A stretch of DNA of 64,000 bases, from positions 97,619,551 to 97,683,550 of the forward strand of contig RSEF01000001.1 of the NCBI GenBank assembly GCA_003993805.1, read 5' to 3'. The stretch is from Himantopus leucocephalus (lineage: Eukaryota; Chordata; Aves; Charadriiformes; Recurvirostridae). The notes under the pieces were generated by a model. It was not told where the DNA came from and ran no database searches. It worked only from the letters and a program-made list of their open reading frames with translations. Every line of letters begins with the position of its first letter. The first letter of the stretch is position 1. Shown here piece by piece: positions 39,434-51,475 of the stretch. The translations under genes and the position numbers were made by a program.

Positions 39434-39538
39434 GGGGGGTGGGTGGGGGTGGTGCGAAATATGAACATAGCAAGGAAAGAAGGAGNAGGGGGGTGGGGGG
39501 GGGTGGTGCGAAATATGAACATAGCAAGGAAAGAAGGA
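39434..39538. repeat. 51-bp direct duplication with G-rich head, split by an N
   Basis: Copies at 39434-39484 and 39488-39538 are the same length. Each starts with a run such as GGGGGGTGGGTGGGGGT and ends GCAAGGAAAGAAGGA. They differ at one position (T versus G in the G-run). The spacer contains a single N at 39486. This may be a real tandem duplication or an assembly join error. Confidence 0.8.
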
Positions 39539-39687
39539 TATAGCTGACCAGTGTGTGGAAGAGGCAGAAAAATGAGATCGTTCCTACCAGAAAGTCACTG
39601 ACTCAGCATAGGACAATCAAAACTTCATAATGCAAAAAGTATTTAAAAATTAAGAAATGGCAGTGGAAGAAAATGTGTACTTTCTGT

Positions 39688-39688
39688 N

Positions 39689-39739
<51 letters not shown>

Positions 39740-39743
39740 AAAA
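39688..39743. repeat. poly(A) tract with N at its edge
   Basis: About 55 bases of A interrupted by single Gs at 39708 and 39738. The first base, 39688, is N. It could be a slippage-prone microsatellite or the tail of a degraded retroposed copy; no recognisable body lies upstream. Confidence 0.75.
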
Positions 39744-42519
39744 TCCTAAACAAAAATAAAACCCCCAGTTCTCTTCAACACAGACTTCTCGTATTGTGAT
39801 TTTTGTACTTTGGAAGTACTCGGAATCTTCAAAGACTGGGTAAACAGATTCGGAGTTTAGGTTTGCAGAAGAAAATGACAGTATCTGTATAGATAAAGCA
39901 GGAGCTGTACAAGAAGGTCTTCTGAGAATACTGATGTATTGGGACAAGCATTGACAAAATGTATGCACAGCTACTGACAATGCTTGAAGGCTTTCTTGTC
40001 CAAATTTGCTGATGGATCTCTCTTAAAGATGACATATACTCACATCCTAATACATGATAAAAATGTAAGGCCATAGCTTGGATAAAGTTACATAGTTTAC
40101 ATATTTTACATGGTAACAATAATTTGCAGTATGAGAAACTGAACTGATTAGTAAGTAAATGGAAAGAGAAGAAATACCTCTGAAAGGAATGATGTCAAAC
40201 TGACCACTTTTAGATGCAAATGCTTACTCTCACTGGGTCTCCCTGCTCCTCTCTGACAAAGACAGGCATCAGAACTTGAAACTGATAGGTGTCTACAATA
40301 GCTACTTTCCTGCAAGTTAAGCTATGATTATGTAGAATATGTACATTCAATATCTATATTCATTTTTCGACAAGAACATGAAAACCTCACAAAAAGTCCT
40401 CTGCTGTTGTACCCCACAGTGAAACTTTCTTTTCTAGATTCAGATTTGCCAATGAGTTCAGCTCTATACACATAAAAGAGGTTAATTCCTAAACCAGACC
40501 TTTGCTATCCAACTCAGTGTTGCATTTTTCTTGTGGCTTGATTTCAATTTTGTTTGTTTTAAAAGAATCAACTGTTGAGAAGGAGCCCTAGCACCAGTCT
40601 ATAAACAAACATTTCCCATGCTGATCCTGTCAAGAATAAAAGAACCATAAATTCATCACACCAAAGCTTTTTGTGGGACTACGACCTGCATTTCCTTAAG
40701 CATAAAGAGTTAGACAGCATTGGTTGCTCAACATGTTTTCTAGGATCCCATAACAAAATTATGATTTTTTTTTTTTAAATAAAGGCATACACAGCAAAGC
40801 AGATTCTAAAACCAACTCACAAAGACATTTATATTTCCTACACCCTGTTCTAATCTTCAGCATTCATATTCATTGCACACTAATCATCTGACAGACTTAT
40901 TATTAATGGTACTGTAAAATGATAGTGATAGTATCAAAATTAAGTGGTTCCTCTGACATCAAAAAGAATATATTCAACAATATTTATCAAATAGCAATTA
41001 AAGTCTCTAAATGGTTTATCTACCTAATAACTCAAATATATACTATAGATTTCATACATTTTTATTTTGCAAATCAGTAAAGCATTGAAGTCTCAAAATT
41101 TAAAGTTGAGCTTACTGTAGACAATAGAAAAGGTTGTCTACCAGCTTTAGGAGGATTAATTTTTGCACCAGCAATCAACAGTACATTAGAATCAAGGGTT
41201 ACAAGTCAAGCTATTCTTTTCCTTCAGTACCTCATGACAGTAAATACTTGTGATTTTCTTTCATTTCTTCCAAATTACAACTCTACAATGAGGGTACATA
41301 CAATCTACCCACTGACTCAAACTACTACAGTGATTTTGTTTCATCTAGAAAGTATAAGCACTTCTTCTGTTCATTGAATGTACACGTTGCACATTATTTC
41401 CCTGCTATATTTTTTTGTTAACGAATAGGATCCAGAAATAAAAATGTGGTAAGAAATTAATTTACAATACTAAATTTCATATTTCCTCTATTCTGGCTCT
41501 TCTGTCCCGTTACTACTACAGTCTATGGTGCCTTAAAGAGGAAAATAGCTTTTGGTACTTAGAGATTCATGGGGAAAGTTTTTGTTGTTGCTGCTGTTTC
41601 TTGTGGTTTTGGTGTGTTTTTAAGTAATACAGGTAATACCCTAAATTCCTGTCACCTTCAAGATACTCATGCTTGTGGATGACCAATGCAATAAGCACCC
41701 TACTTTACTAACAGAGAGTCCAGGACAATGACACCAGCTTTAATGCACTCTACTGCAATGTTTTTAAAACGCTGTTTCCTGTTACAGACATTATCTTTGG
41801 ATACAAATACTCAGATGCTGGCCATATTTGTCCCACAATGATATCCCCAGCAATACCGCTCCTCTAGCATAATGCGGGTGGCACAGTTGCACCCTGGTTT
41901 CACTGTTCTGCCACCCGCTGAAGAGAAATTCATCAAATGAAGGAAACAGTGAAGAGCAAACCTACTGTAATTGTTTAATAGCAAAGCTCTGGTAGAAATA
42001 TGGGTGGCAAAGCACGAAGGGCAGCTCACCCTTTGTTTTAAGCTTTGTTTGAGTCAGATACTACAAATTCCAAGCTCTGCACTTTACATGTCAGTGTCCT
42101 GCATTAATTTAGGTGGTTTGAATTTTTTTTTTTTTTTGCAAGACAGATTATGAAACTTGAACCAGATTCTTACTTAATCTGCCGAGATTCTCCCACTTTT
42201 TCTAGCACTGAATTTATTTCAGATCACTGTGTAATATATCATGTTATTATAAAAGGTACAAGGAGTCAATTATTGATTGTCCAACCAAAGCTCTTACTAT
42301 AACATCCTTTCATCATTAGCTCTCTTCTGTCTCCAGCTCCAGTTTTACAAATCATACTAGAATTGCTGGATTAGCATTAAAACAAACTGTCAGAAGAAAA
42401 AAAAAAACATCACTAGACAAAGTACTAAAGAAAAAAGATTACTCTGGCTGATATTAAATTTTTAGAACTAAAATTCTCTGATAGTTAATGGATAAAAAGC
42501 AAATTTTCTTAGTTGTCAA

Positions 42520-42915
42520 GAGCATGAAAAGACCTAGTCTGACCTCTTGTATTACCTCAGTGAACGCAATACTGTTCGTTTAACAGAAACCCATCTTCCA
42601 GAAAGGTAATAAAGTTTAAGATTTCAAGAAATGAAGACCCTATGACTTTCATTGGTAATTCATTTCAAAGACTAACTACACATATTGCTAAAAATATTAA
42701 GGCAATTCGTCAGACTTTAATTTCAAGCCACTAATATATTTTTCTGTTAGCTTAGAAAACTAAGTAGCCATTTTATTCCTGTGGAAGGACACGTACAAAG
42801 CAGTAAAACCATCATTCACTCTTCTTTTTAATAAACTAAATCAGACTGAGATCCTCAAGTCTCTCATTATAACATACTTCTTCCAGCCAAATAATTTTTA
42901 TATCTCTCCTGTAAA
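42520..42915 (-). mobile_element. ancient CR1-like LINE 3' region, about 400 bp
   Basis: The plus strand reads GACCTAGTCTGACCTCTTGT, then GGCAATTCGTCAGACTTTAA and TTCTTTTTAATAAACTAAAT. The following CAGACTGAGATCCTCAAGTC and CTCTCATTATAAC complete the reverse complement of an old reptile and bird CR1 family end (ORF2 C-terminus plus 3' UTR). It is heavily diverged, with stops in the expected frame, so it is a dead fossil. Its 3' end is at the left. It lies in the same sense as STXBP5L. Confidence 0.7.
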
Positions 42916-45900
42916 TCTATGAAGATTTGTACAGTTTCGCATTCACAAAAACAAAAAGAGAAGGCAAGCAAAAGAAAGAGAAAACAGTGAAAGCTTCCCT
43001 AATAAGTACTACCTTCTTGTTACATAGCCCTTATCTAGATTTCAAAGACTGGCAATTTATGTCTCCGCTCCAAGAAATACCTCAATTAAACTAGTAATGC
43101 AGCAGTCAACTGTTAAATTTCAGTACCAGTAACACACACTCCTGTTGGTAAGGCAATTAACCAATTCTCTAAACAATAACCCTTATGTGAAGGTACTGAA
43201 TCATAAATGGAGAGGTATATCATGTATTCACTTCTCAAGAAAATGAGGCACGCATTCTGCTTCTTCATGGGAAATAAATGTATTAATTTTATCTTTATCT
43301 AAATTACCAACTGCTTCATGAGAAGACAGCCTTGTCTCTGAAGATGAAGTAATCTACTGGCCTTTTTCTGCAGCTGTTTAAGACATCTCTCAAAATTGTC
43401 ATCATTAAGTCCAGGGACAGTGAGTATGCCTCAGTTCATAAAAAGTAAATACAAACTCCTTCTCTTTGCACCTTCTTTTCAGATGAAGATTAGACTGAGC
43501 TGTGATTTGGTATGGCAGGTATGAAGTCTTCAGTATGTAAACCACAGCTGCTGCTACTCAGGAAAGTACTGGAGCTTCTGGGCTGGTTTGGGCTGCCACC
43601 TATAATCAGACCTGTGTGCTTCCTAACCAGGAAGGCTGCCAGAAAGGTAATGGTCTGTAGCTACTTGGTATAATCAAAGTCTCTGCTATTGTGCAGCAGG
43701 GAGAGACTGCCAGATAAATTTTTAGGACACTTTGGGAACATTTCTGTCCACGTAACAGATTTCTCAATGTTAATTATTTTGCTGTCTTTTTCTCCTCTCC
43801 TCTGGCTTCTAAAACAACACATGATTTAAAAGACAGGTAGACCTTTCTAAATTACAGACTACTCTTGTGCACTCTGTGGCTCAAAATAGCAATTATCTCA
43901 GCTGTTGGACTTCTATCATATTCAAAACTGGACTTCTAACTAGAGAAGAATCCCAGTATCATCCCCAGACCAAAGGTAACCCAGTTCTAAAGCAGGTTTT
44001 CAGAGTATGTTCATTAGCTATAGAATTACTCTGTCAGCTACAGATTTCTACTAAATCGTTTGATGGCACCATTCAAGGTATTGTATTCAACCGATAAAGC
44101 CTCAGCTAATCTGAAAACTCATTAAGGAAAATACTTTTAGCCTCGTAGCACCAAGAAGAAGTTGAGGAACGCCTTCCTCAACTCTAATAGCACCTCTCAC
44201 TTTGAGGGTTAATACTTACATAGTTCATGAATGTGATTGTGGTTTAGAAGTTCCCTTTTTTTCCTTATTACTAAGAAAGGAACAGACAAACCCCACAATT
44301 ATTATTGTATCATTAAAGAACCACATAAAATTCATTTTGTTTCAAAGAAAGCACCTAAACCTTTAAAAATAAACATTTTGCTATACACTAAAAATAAATA
44401 TCTCCCAAGCACAACAGTGTGATTTTTCAAAAGTGAGACATTAGTAATCATTAACAACTGTGATTGATTTTTCATTAGATACAGAGTTCTTACCTAGCTC
44501 TGGCAATTCCCTGGCTTTCACTAACAAATTAAGATAACATATGAAATAACAGAAATAATTTCTCGGACTTCAGACAAAATGCTTTTGATTCTCTAACTAT
44601 ATAAATTGCATTATTTAAAAAAAAAGCTGAGGAAAATTTCAAGTGGACAAAAAATAACACAGGTCATATCAGATAAGCAACAGCATATATTATCTGCCTG
44701 ATATTTTGAAATTAGAATATTTTCTGTAGTCCTTCTAATTATCATCACCCCTCAGACAGCACAAAAACATGTACATTTTCTGCAAGTTAATGTCATTTGA
44801 TTGTTGACCGGCACAAACAAAGCATTCCAAAGAGACTGAAAAACATTTTTCACAGTACACATTTCAATTGGCTGCTTTAAAAAAAAAAAAAAAAAGCAGC
44901 ATGGTGATCAAGAAAGATCACTTTTTCAGAGTAAAACATGCTTAACCCAGTAACTAGTCATTGTAATAACTTATGAAAAAGTACATTTGAAATGACACAG
45001 GTAGGAAATCTTGTCACCTCACACTTAAATTAGTTCTCCGAGTTCTGATGTCTGATACAGAACGTGTTCCAGGTGTGCATAATAAAAAGGTCACTGAAGC
45101 AGAAATTGACACAATCTGTGGAGACTCTGCTTGGTGACAAATACTGCTAGACTAAGAGGCTAATTTGTTTTAAAGTCTGAAACTGTAGCAAACTCAGGAC
45201 AAGCCTGAAGACAATTTTGTAATCATGAAAGATAAGGAAGAGCAGGAATTCTCTGATCCTTCAGGCCACGTTTGCCTTTAGCAAGAAGATAAGGGAATGG
45301 AAGGAGGTAGCCACTGAGTAGGAAGAGAAGATCTATTAAATCATGCAAAGCTACCCTAAGACTGCAGAAAAGATTACATTTTTGGAAAGCACAAAGCACT
45401 GCTTCAGACATTTCCCCAGAGTGGAGGGAGAGAACACGATATAGCCTTGCCTCTGTTCTTCCCGAAAATTTCCTATCCAGAACACAGGAGAAGCATTGCC
45501 CCTTGGCCCTGCCATGATCACGCATTACAGCAGAACTGCCTACTCCTTTCCTCCCAAGCCGGTGACCCTCAGAGCTCCCTGAGGGCTCAGAATTGCTGAC
45601 ATTAGCTCTTCTCAGGGCACAAACCAAACCAAGGGAAAGGAAGAAAACTCAGAGCCGTAGGAGTGAGGTAGCTCCAAATGCAAGTTAATGAGAAGAAACC
45701 TCTACACTGTACACTTGCAAAGTGGCACATGAACCCTATACAGTCCCTCTTTGGTACCTACAAAAGATCTCCTCTTTGTCTTCTGCCAGAGCCACCTGTG
45801 CACTGAGCTCATGGAAGTTCTGTCTCCCACTCCCTACTCTTCCTCCCCCTACAGCTGAAAACTTCCCCTGGCTGAGCGAAGACAGCAGCGTACCAGGGAT

Positions 45901-45960
45901 GCAACCTTCTCAGCAGGAACACAACCTTCTCAGCAGGAACGCAACCTTCTCCCCAGGGAT
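45901..45960. repeat. 20-bp unit repeated three times
   Basis: GCAACCTTCTCAGCAGGAAC is followed by a copy with one change at its first base and a third copy with changes in its second half (CCCCAGGGAT). The preceding 20 bases also end CCAGGGAT, suggesting a decayed fourth unit. It sits in a GC-richer patch of the intron. Confidence 0.85.
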
Positions 45961-47437
45961 ACAGCCAGCAAGGAAGGTAGATGGAACCACCACAAGGTAA
46001 ATGGAAGACCTCTCTTTCAGCTGTCCAATGCAATCATTTACCAAAACACAACCAACCAAGCAGAAGTGATGTCATCTGTTATAATTACATCTGTTGACTT
46101 AGGAATAAAAAAGATGTCCTGGTGCAATAGAATCAAAAGAGCAACCGAACTAGAGCGTTCTGCTGTGAAGGTAAGCCAACCAACTAAAGCACTGTGGCAT
46201 TGTTGCTTTACTCCAAGAGGCCTCTGTTGAACTGTGCTCCCACAGTGCTCTAAAATTTGAGCTGAATAGTTTGGGGAATAGTACAGTTCCAAGTACTGCA
46301 AGTCCAGGTGCACTTTACCTCCTAGTGCAGGTAGATGACCTGCCTATTGCTACAAGGTGTTGCTGTGTTGCTATCAGTCAGTATTTTCCTCATGAGACTA
46401 TAAAAGGGAAGCAAAAGATACTTCTGTGACAAAAAACCTGCTTCAAATTCTGACTTGCCGATACAGACTAAGTCTTCATGAGCCTATTTCTCTTGAACCC
46501 GTACAAGGTCTCGGCACATTTTGCACACTGAATAGAAGCTGTCATTAATAGAAGTGATATGGGGAACAGAACTCACCTACACTGTTCTTGGCAAATTTGG
46601 CAGTGATTAATGTGCTGCCACAAGGAGGAAGACCATATATGCCCATGCTATGCCTGTTGGTTGAGTATTCTATTCTCACACATTGTATGTGTCTATACCT
46701 AGGGGGGACTCCACACTTACTGTTATTCAAAACACATATGGGACTTCTTAGAAAGTAATAATTGTTGTGATTTGGGATCTGGAAAAAATTTAGGGAAGCA
46801 CATGGGATTTTTTTTTTATATTTTCAGTTATGTCATACAATAAGCCTTTCCAACAGTTATTTTTGTTGTCACATGATATTTGTATGGTATCGCACTAGTC
46901 CCATGATTAATAAGCTATTTTAAAAATGTATCAGCTCTACAGCAATTTATTATTTTTGGTTGGCTTTAATAAAACCTGATGCAGTAAAGCTCTGCAGACA
47001 GCTGTACATACTTCCATCACTACAATATCTGGGATATATAAATATGGATAAAAGCGTAAAAAGCGTAAATGCGTAAAAAAGTAAAAGCATTGTTAACATA
47101 CTATTTTGATATCTTTATCTTATTTCACAGACTCAGAAAGAATCAGATTGACTAAATACACTTATCCTTGAAGAACACCTCAGATAATTATTTTAAAGTG
47201 CTAAGCCCTCCATATTCCGACCTCCATATTTTGAGGTTTTGTTTTCAACTGGCTGAGTTTATTCCAGAAAGTTATCTTCTGTCCTTCACAAATTATGTAT
47301 CTGGAGGTAAAACAATAGATTTCATCAAGTTCTACAGATAACCATTTAATTTGAATTGTCTTTACATACATATAGCTTTCAATCTATCAAACCATCTGTC
47401 TTATTCTATATGCAGAACACTACTGGTCATTAGAGCT

Positions 47438-47458
47438 TATATATATACACACACACAT
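47438..47458. repeat. short TA/CA microsatellite
   Basis: (TA)n followed by (CA)n, 21 bases of alternating purine and pyrimidine. About 15 bases further on is the palindrome ACACATATGTGT. Confidence 0.6.
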
Positions 47459-50244
47459 CTAAATAAAATACACATATGTGTGTATAAAGTGTACATATGT
47501 TAGAACATCCAATTTTCAGTGACAAATTATTTGTGGCCAGATTCCTATGAAAGGCTAAACTCTTGTTCCCTTTGAGGTATCTGTGAGTCACTCAAAATCA
47601 GCAGAACAACTTCTGACACATGAAATCTGTTACATAAACAAGGTAGTAAACCCAGCAATATTTTGAAAATTCAAGACTATTTTACTAAAAGATGTGTAAA
47701 TCTATAAAAGGAAAATACAATGGTTGTTTATTGTTACATATCAGTTGTGATCTTTTATAGTTTGGTCTACAGTAATAATTTATAAGTTAAGTAGTAATAA
47801 ATTTTACATGGTTGTTACTATTGATGTTTGTACTTTAAAATGTGGGTTATCTTGTAATTTATATAATAACAGAAAATACTCATGCGGTTCTGTAACTGAA
47901 TAAATACTACTTATTAAAATAGCAAAGGCTGTAATTTATCTTTCACTATCAACTTGTAATTCCTTTTTATTTCAGAGTTTCAGTAAAATGGTTCACTATG
48001 CTTATTTCTTCAGAATGAAAAAGTAATAATTAAACAGCAGTTGTTCTTACACTGCGTGAAAACTCCCATGGATCCCTAAATGTGAAATGGAAAGACTGCA
48101 GTAGAGAGAAAAGGAAAATAGAGTATTCAGACATTTGCAGCCCACAGAACAAAGTAAGGTAACATAATGAGGGAAGCAACAGAAAATAGTCTAGTTTCAC
48201 CTTAGGCCTAGCCTCCCTAAAGATATTAGCCCTGCTAAACATGAAATAGTCAATCTGTAGTATCTTTCCACAGCTCTAGGATAAAGCCTGCAACAATTCT
48301 GCTGATCACGACCCTTTCTTAACCCAGCTCCAGAAATCATATACTAATGTGTATGAGTGGATTATCTTTTGAGAAGAGTTAAAACAGTGTTATAGATAAA
48401 CACAAACTGATTTTTGACAATATTTAAAATCCATGAACTACACAGATATCTTTGAGTTGTTAATGAAAAATATCTTTCACTTCATCCTAATCAAGGACTT
48501 TGGTGTCCAGTCTGGACATCATTCTCCAATCTGAAGAATGAAGCATTGATAAAATAAATATACAATACTTCCTCTCTTTATGAGGCACATATCAAAAATC
48601 TCCATTTAACTGTGAAAGGTACGCACCCAGACCACCCTTCATTTCTCCTAGCCATTGGTTGTACCACAAGTACAGGTTGCACCTGCCTGCTCCCTTCTTC
48701 AGCCATAAGCCCATACACTTCTGCCAAAATCAGAGCCCTCACTGCACACTCCCCACTTTCTGGTTTGTCTGTTCTGTCTGTGCAAGAGGCCCATCCTGTT
48801 TTGTCAGACGTGCTGTCGAGCATGGTGACTCCCTGTCTGAGCCACATGTAAACAGAGCTGACAAGCTGAGACCTCATATGCAAAACAGGTAGTGAACCCT
48901 AGACACGAGACGTCCCTGTTTCATTTTCTCATGGATTGCTGTTCAGAAGATGTTTCTTCTACAGTTCCAGAAAACAAAACTAAAAGCCATCCAGCCTGGA
49001 AAAAAGTCTCCAGGTATGTAAACCAAACTCAACTTGTTCACTGCTGCATTTGGCATATAGTCAATGTCTGCTCAACAAGTAAAGTCACTGCGTCAGTCAC
49101 GGTGAAATTTATTATTTTTTAGAGGACAAATGGAGACCATGGAACACTTTTAAAGCTTTCGAAGAGCTTAAGTGAGGCTGCATGATGCATAATGCTTGTA
49201 TAGGCAATCTCCAGAGACACAAAGTTTACCTCAAAAAATGTCAGTGTCACTCCCAATGATTGCAGAAACTGTAGAAATCCCTAAAATGTTCTTTCATTGT
49301 GTTTCATCTGAATCACCTTGCTGTAAGTTTTCAGTGCTGCTTCTCCATTCTTCAGATGCAGTCACTGGATTTTTCAGAGACCACTTTCAAAGCTCTGGAG
49401 ACACAGTATTTAACTAGCAGAATCCATATTATGAAACTGACTCTACAATGCTGATATGGTCACCTTCCGTTATAAACTACAAACTCAGTAATGGGTGGGA
49501 AAACCAATAATGTAAATTCTGGTAAAAGCTGGACTGCACAAAATACTGAGAAAATGAAAGAAACCTCCTTAAAAAAAGCAAGCCAAAAATCAGAAAGATT
49601 AGGGATAACATGAAAGTAGACTGCAGCACTCTATGTGTGCATTTGCGTGAGCTGGTTAAAAACAGTGACCAGAATGGTGACTGAGGAACCTAGAAAAGAA
49701 GAAAGGAAGCTAATTCAACCTGGAGAACAGTCAGGAATAAACAATACCCAGCTTATGAAATACTATTTCTGAACTACTGTAGCTCCATGTCAGACTGATA
49801 TGTACATATATGTTGCTAGCATATAGAAGAACTTTAGAGTGAAAATGCTTCCATTTACCTCCTGGAGACCTTGGAAACAAGGTGGAAGTACACAGAGAAG
49901 ACATTGGAAAATCCTAAAGGAGAAGAAAGGAAGTCAAAAGACTTGTAAGGAATCCATGGATGCACAATAGTTCATTTATCAGAATCTAGCAAACTTTGTC
50001 TATTCATCTCTTTTCCTCTTGCAACATGTGGAGATAGAAACTAACCTGAGGCAATAACCATGAAAACCTATGCTGTGCAGACCTGGAGAAAACAGACAAA
50101 ATAAATGTTGCCCTGGTTCTGGTTTTCAGATCCCATGCCATCAACTAACACATGCTTTGAAGAAGGTGATCTCACTTTATATCATCTCCTTAATCCCTTT
50201 TCAATTGCTGCCAAATTCTTTCAATAAAACAAAAAACTTGGGAA

Positions 50245-50345
50245 TTACATACACATACCTATACCTATATCTATACGTACACAAATATACATACACAAAC
50301 ATATATAAAAATGCATATATATATAAAGGCATATGTATACATAAA
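50245..50345. repeat. degenerate TA/CA-rich simple repeat
   Basis: About 100 bases built from imperfect TACA, TATACC and ATATAT units. No coding sense; probably an old decayed microsatellite. Confidence 0.7.
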
Positions 50346-51404
50346 TTCAACTGACAGAATATGACTGCTATACTGGAAATCTTGTACTTTTCCTAAACCT
50401 TATATTATTCATATTATTCGATTCAGCACTCAGAATTGGCCTCTTGAACTCAGTGAAATAAAACAGAAGCAACAATTTCTGCAGAAATCCCAGCTCACCT
50501 TACAGCCAAAAGGACAATATTTACTGAGCCACCTCTAATAACAACCTTGCTCTAAGTCAGTGGCCTTTTGCTCAACCACTTTCTCTTTTTAGCAGTCAGC
50601 ATGACCTTTGGTCACAACAGGAACCAGATCAATACTATCAACATGAACTAATCCTTACTGAAGCATTTCTTTCTTTTTGGTCCTTTGCTAAGCCAAGAAA
50701 GCAAGAATCACTCCAACCCTCAAATTATGAGCCTAAGATGATACACCTCAAGTTATGTGGCTAGACAACTTAAAAAGTAATCTGATTTTTTAGAGCTAAG
50801 CAAGCTCAGTTTCCTTTGTCTACTGATCTATGAACTCCTGTAGTCAGAAACTGTCTACTCACTTTTTGCAGCAATAATCATTTATAGACCAAATCATCTC
50901 TAAATGACACACTGTTAAAATGTTCACAGTTTGTAAAATTAAAAAACTGAGTGTATATATGGTAACAGGAACCCAAGTTTCCTGAATGTAATCCTAATCC
51001 ATATTTATCATTTGGTCATCCTATTAACGCACACAGAAAAAATGTGTCAAATTCTTATTCAAGTAAAATGTCCAAAAAGCTAGCAAAATAGAATGATTTT
51101 TTTTTTTCTTTTTTAACCTGGAAAGCAAGGATATTATGAACAATGCTGACTATACTGATGCCAGACATATGTTTCTAATGTCTAATTGCCATGCATATAG
51201 GAGAGAAAAATGCATTAAAGTATGTATCAATGAATTAATGTATTAAGGTAGTAAAATCACACACATAGATAAAGATTTTTATTATAAATGGCTACACAGA
51301 ATAGAAAAGTAGCACATATTTATATGCAAGGTTGTAGGAAAATACATTTTATGCAATTTTTCAAATTGTATGCAGCCAAGATATTCTTCGTAACATAAAA
51401 ATAA

Positions 51405-51475
51405 GGTAGAACTCAGAGAAAACAGATCGAAAGACTTTTTAAAGTCATCTAGTCCATCCTCTTATCCTGCACTGA
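51405..51475 (-). mobile_element. possible old CR1 3' end
   Basis: AAAGTCATCTAGTCCATCCT on the plus strand resembles the reverse complement of a CR1 tail (AGGTTGGACTAGATGACCT-like). The surrounding match is weak, so this is tentative. Confidence 0.35.

Noticed and set aside
39603..39980. 125-codon minus-strand frame
   Set aside because: A large part is a phenylalanine run from the poly(A) tract and it spans an N.
45223..45627. 134-codon open frame on the minus strand
   Set aside because: Not recognised, low-complexity in parts, and no acceptor or donor pair fits it; GC-rich patch explains the lack of stops.
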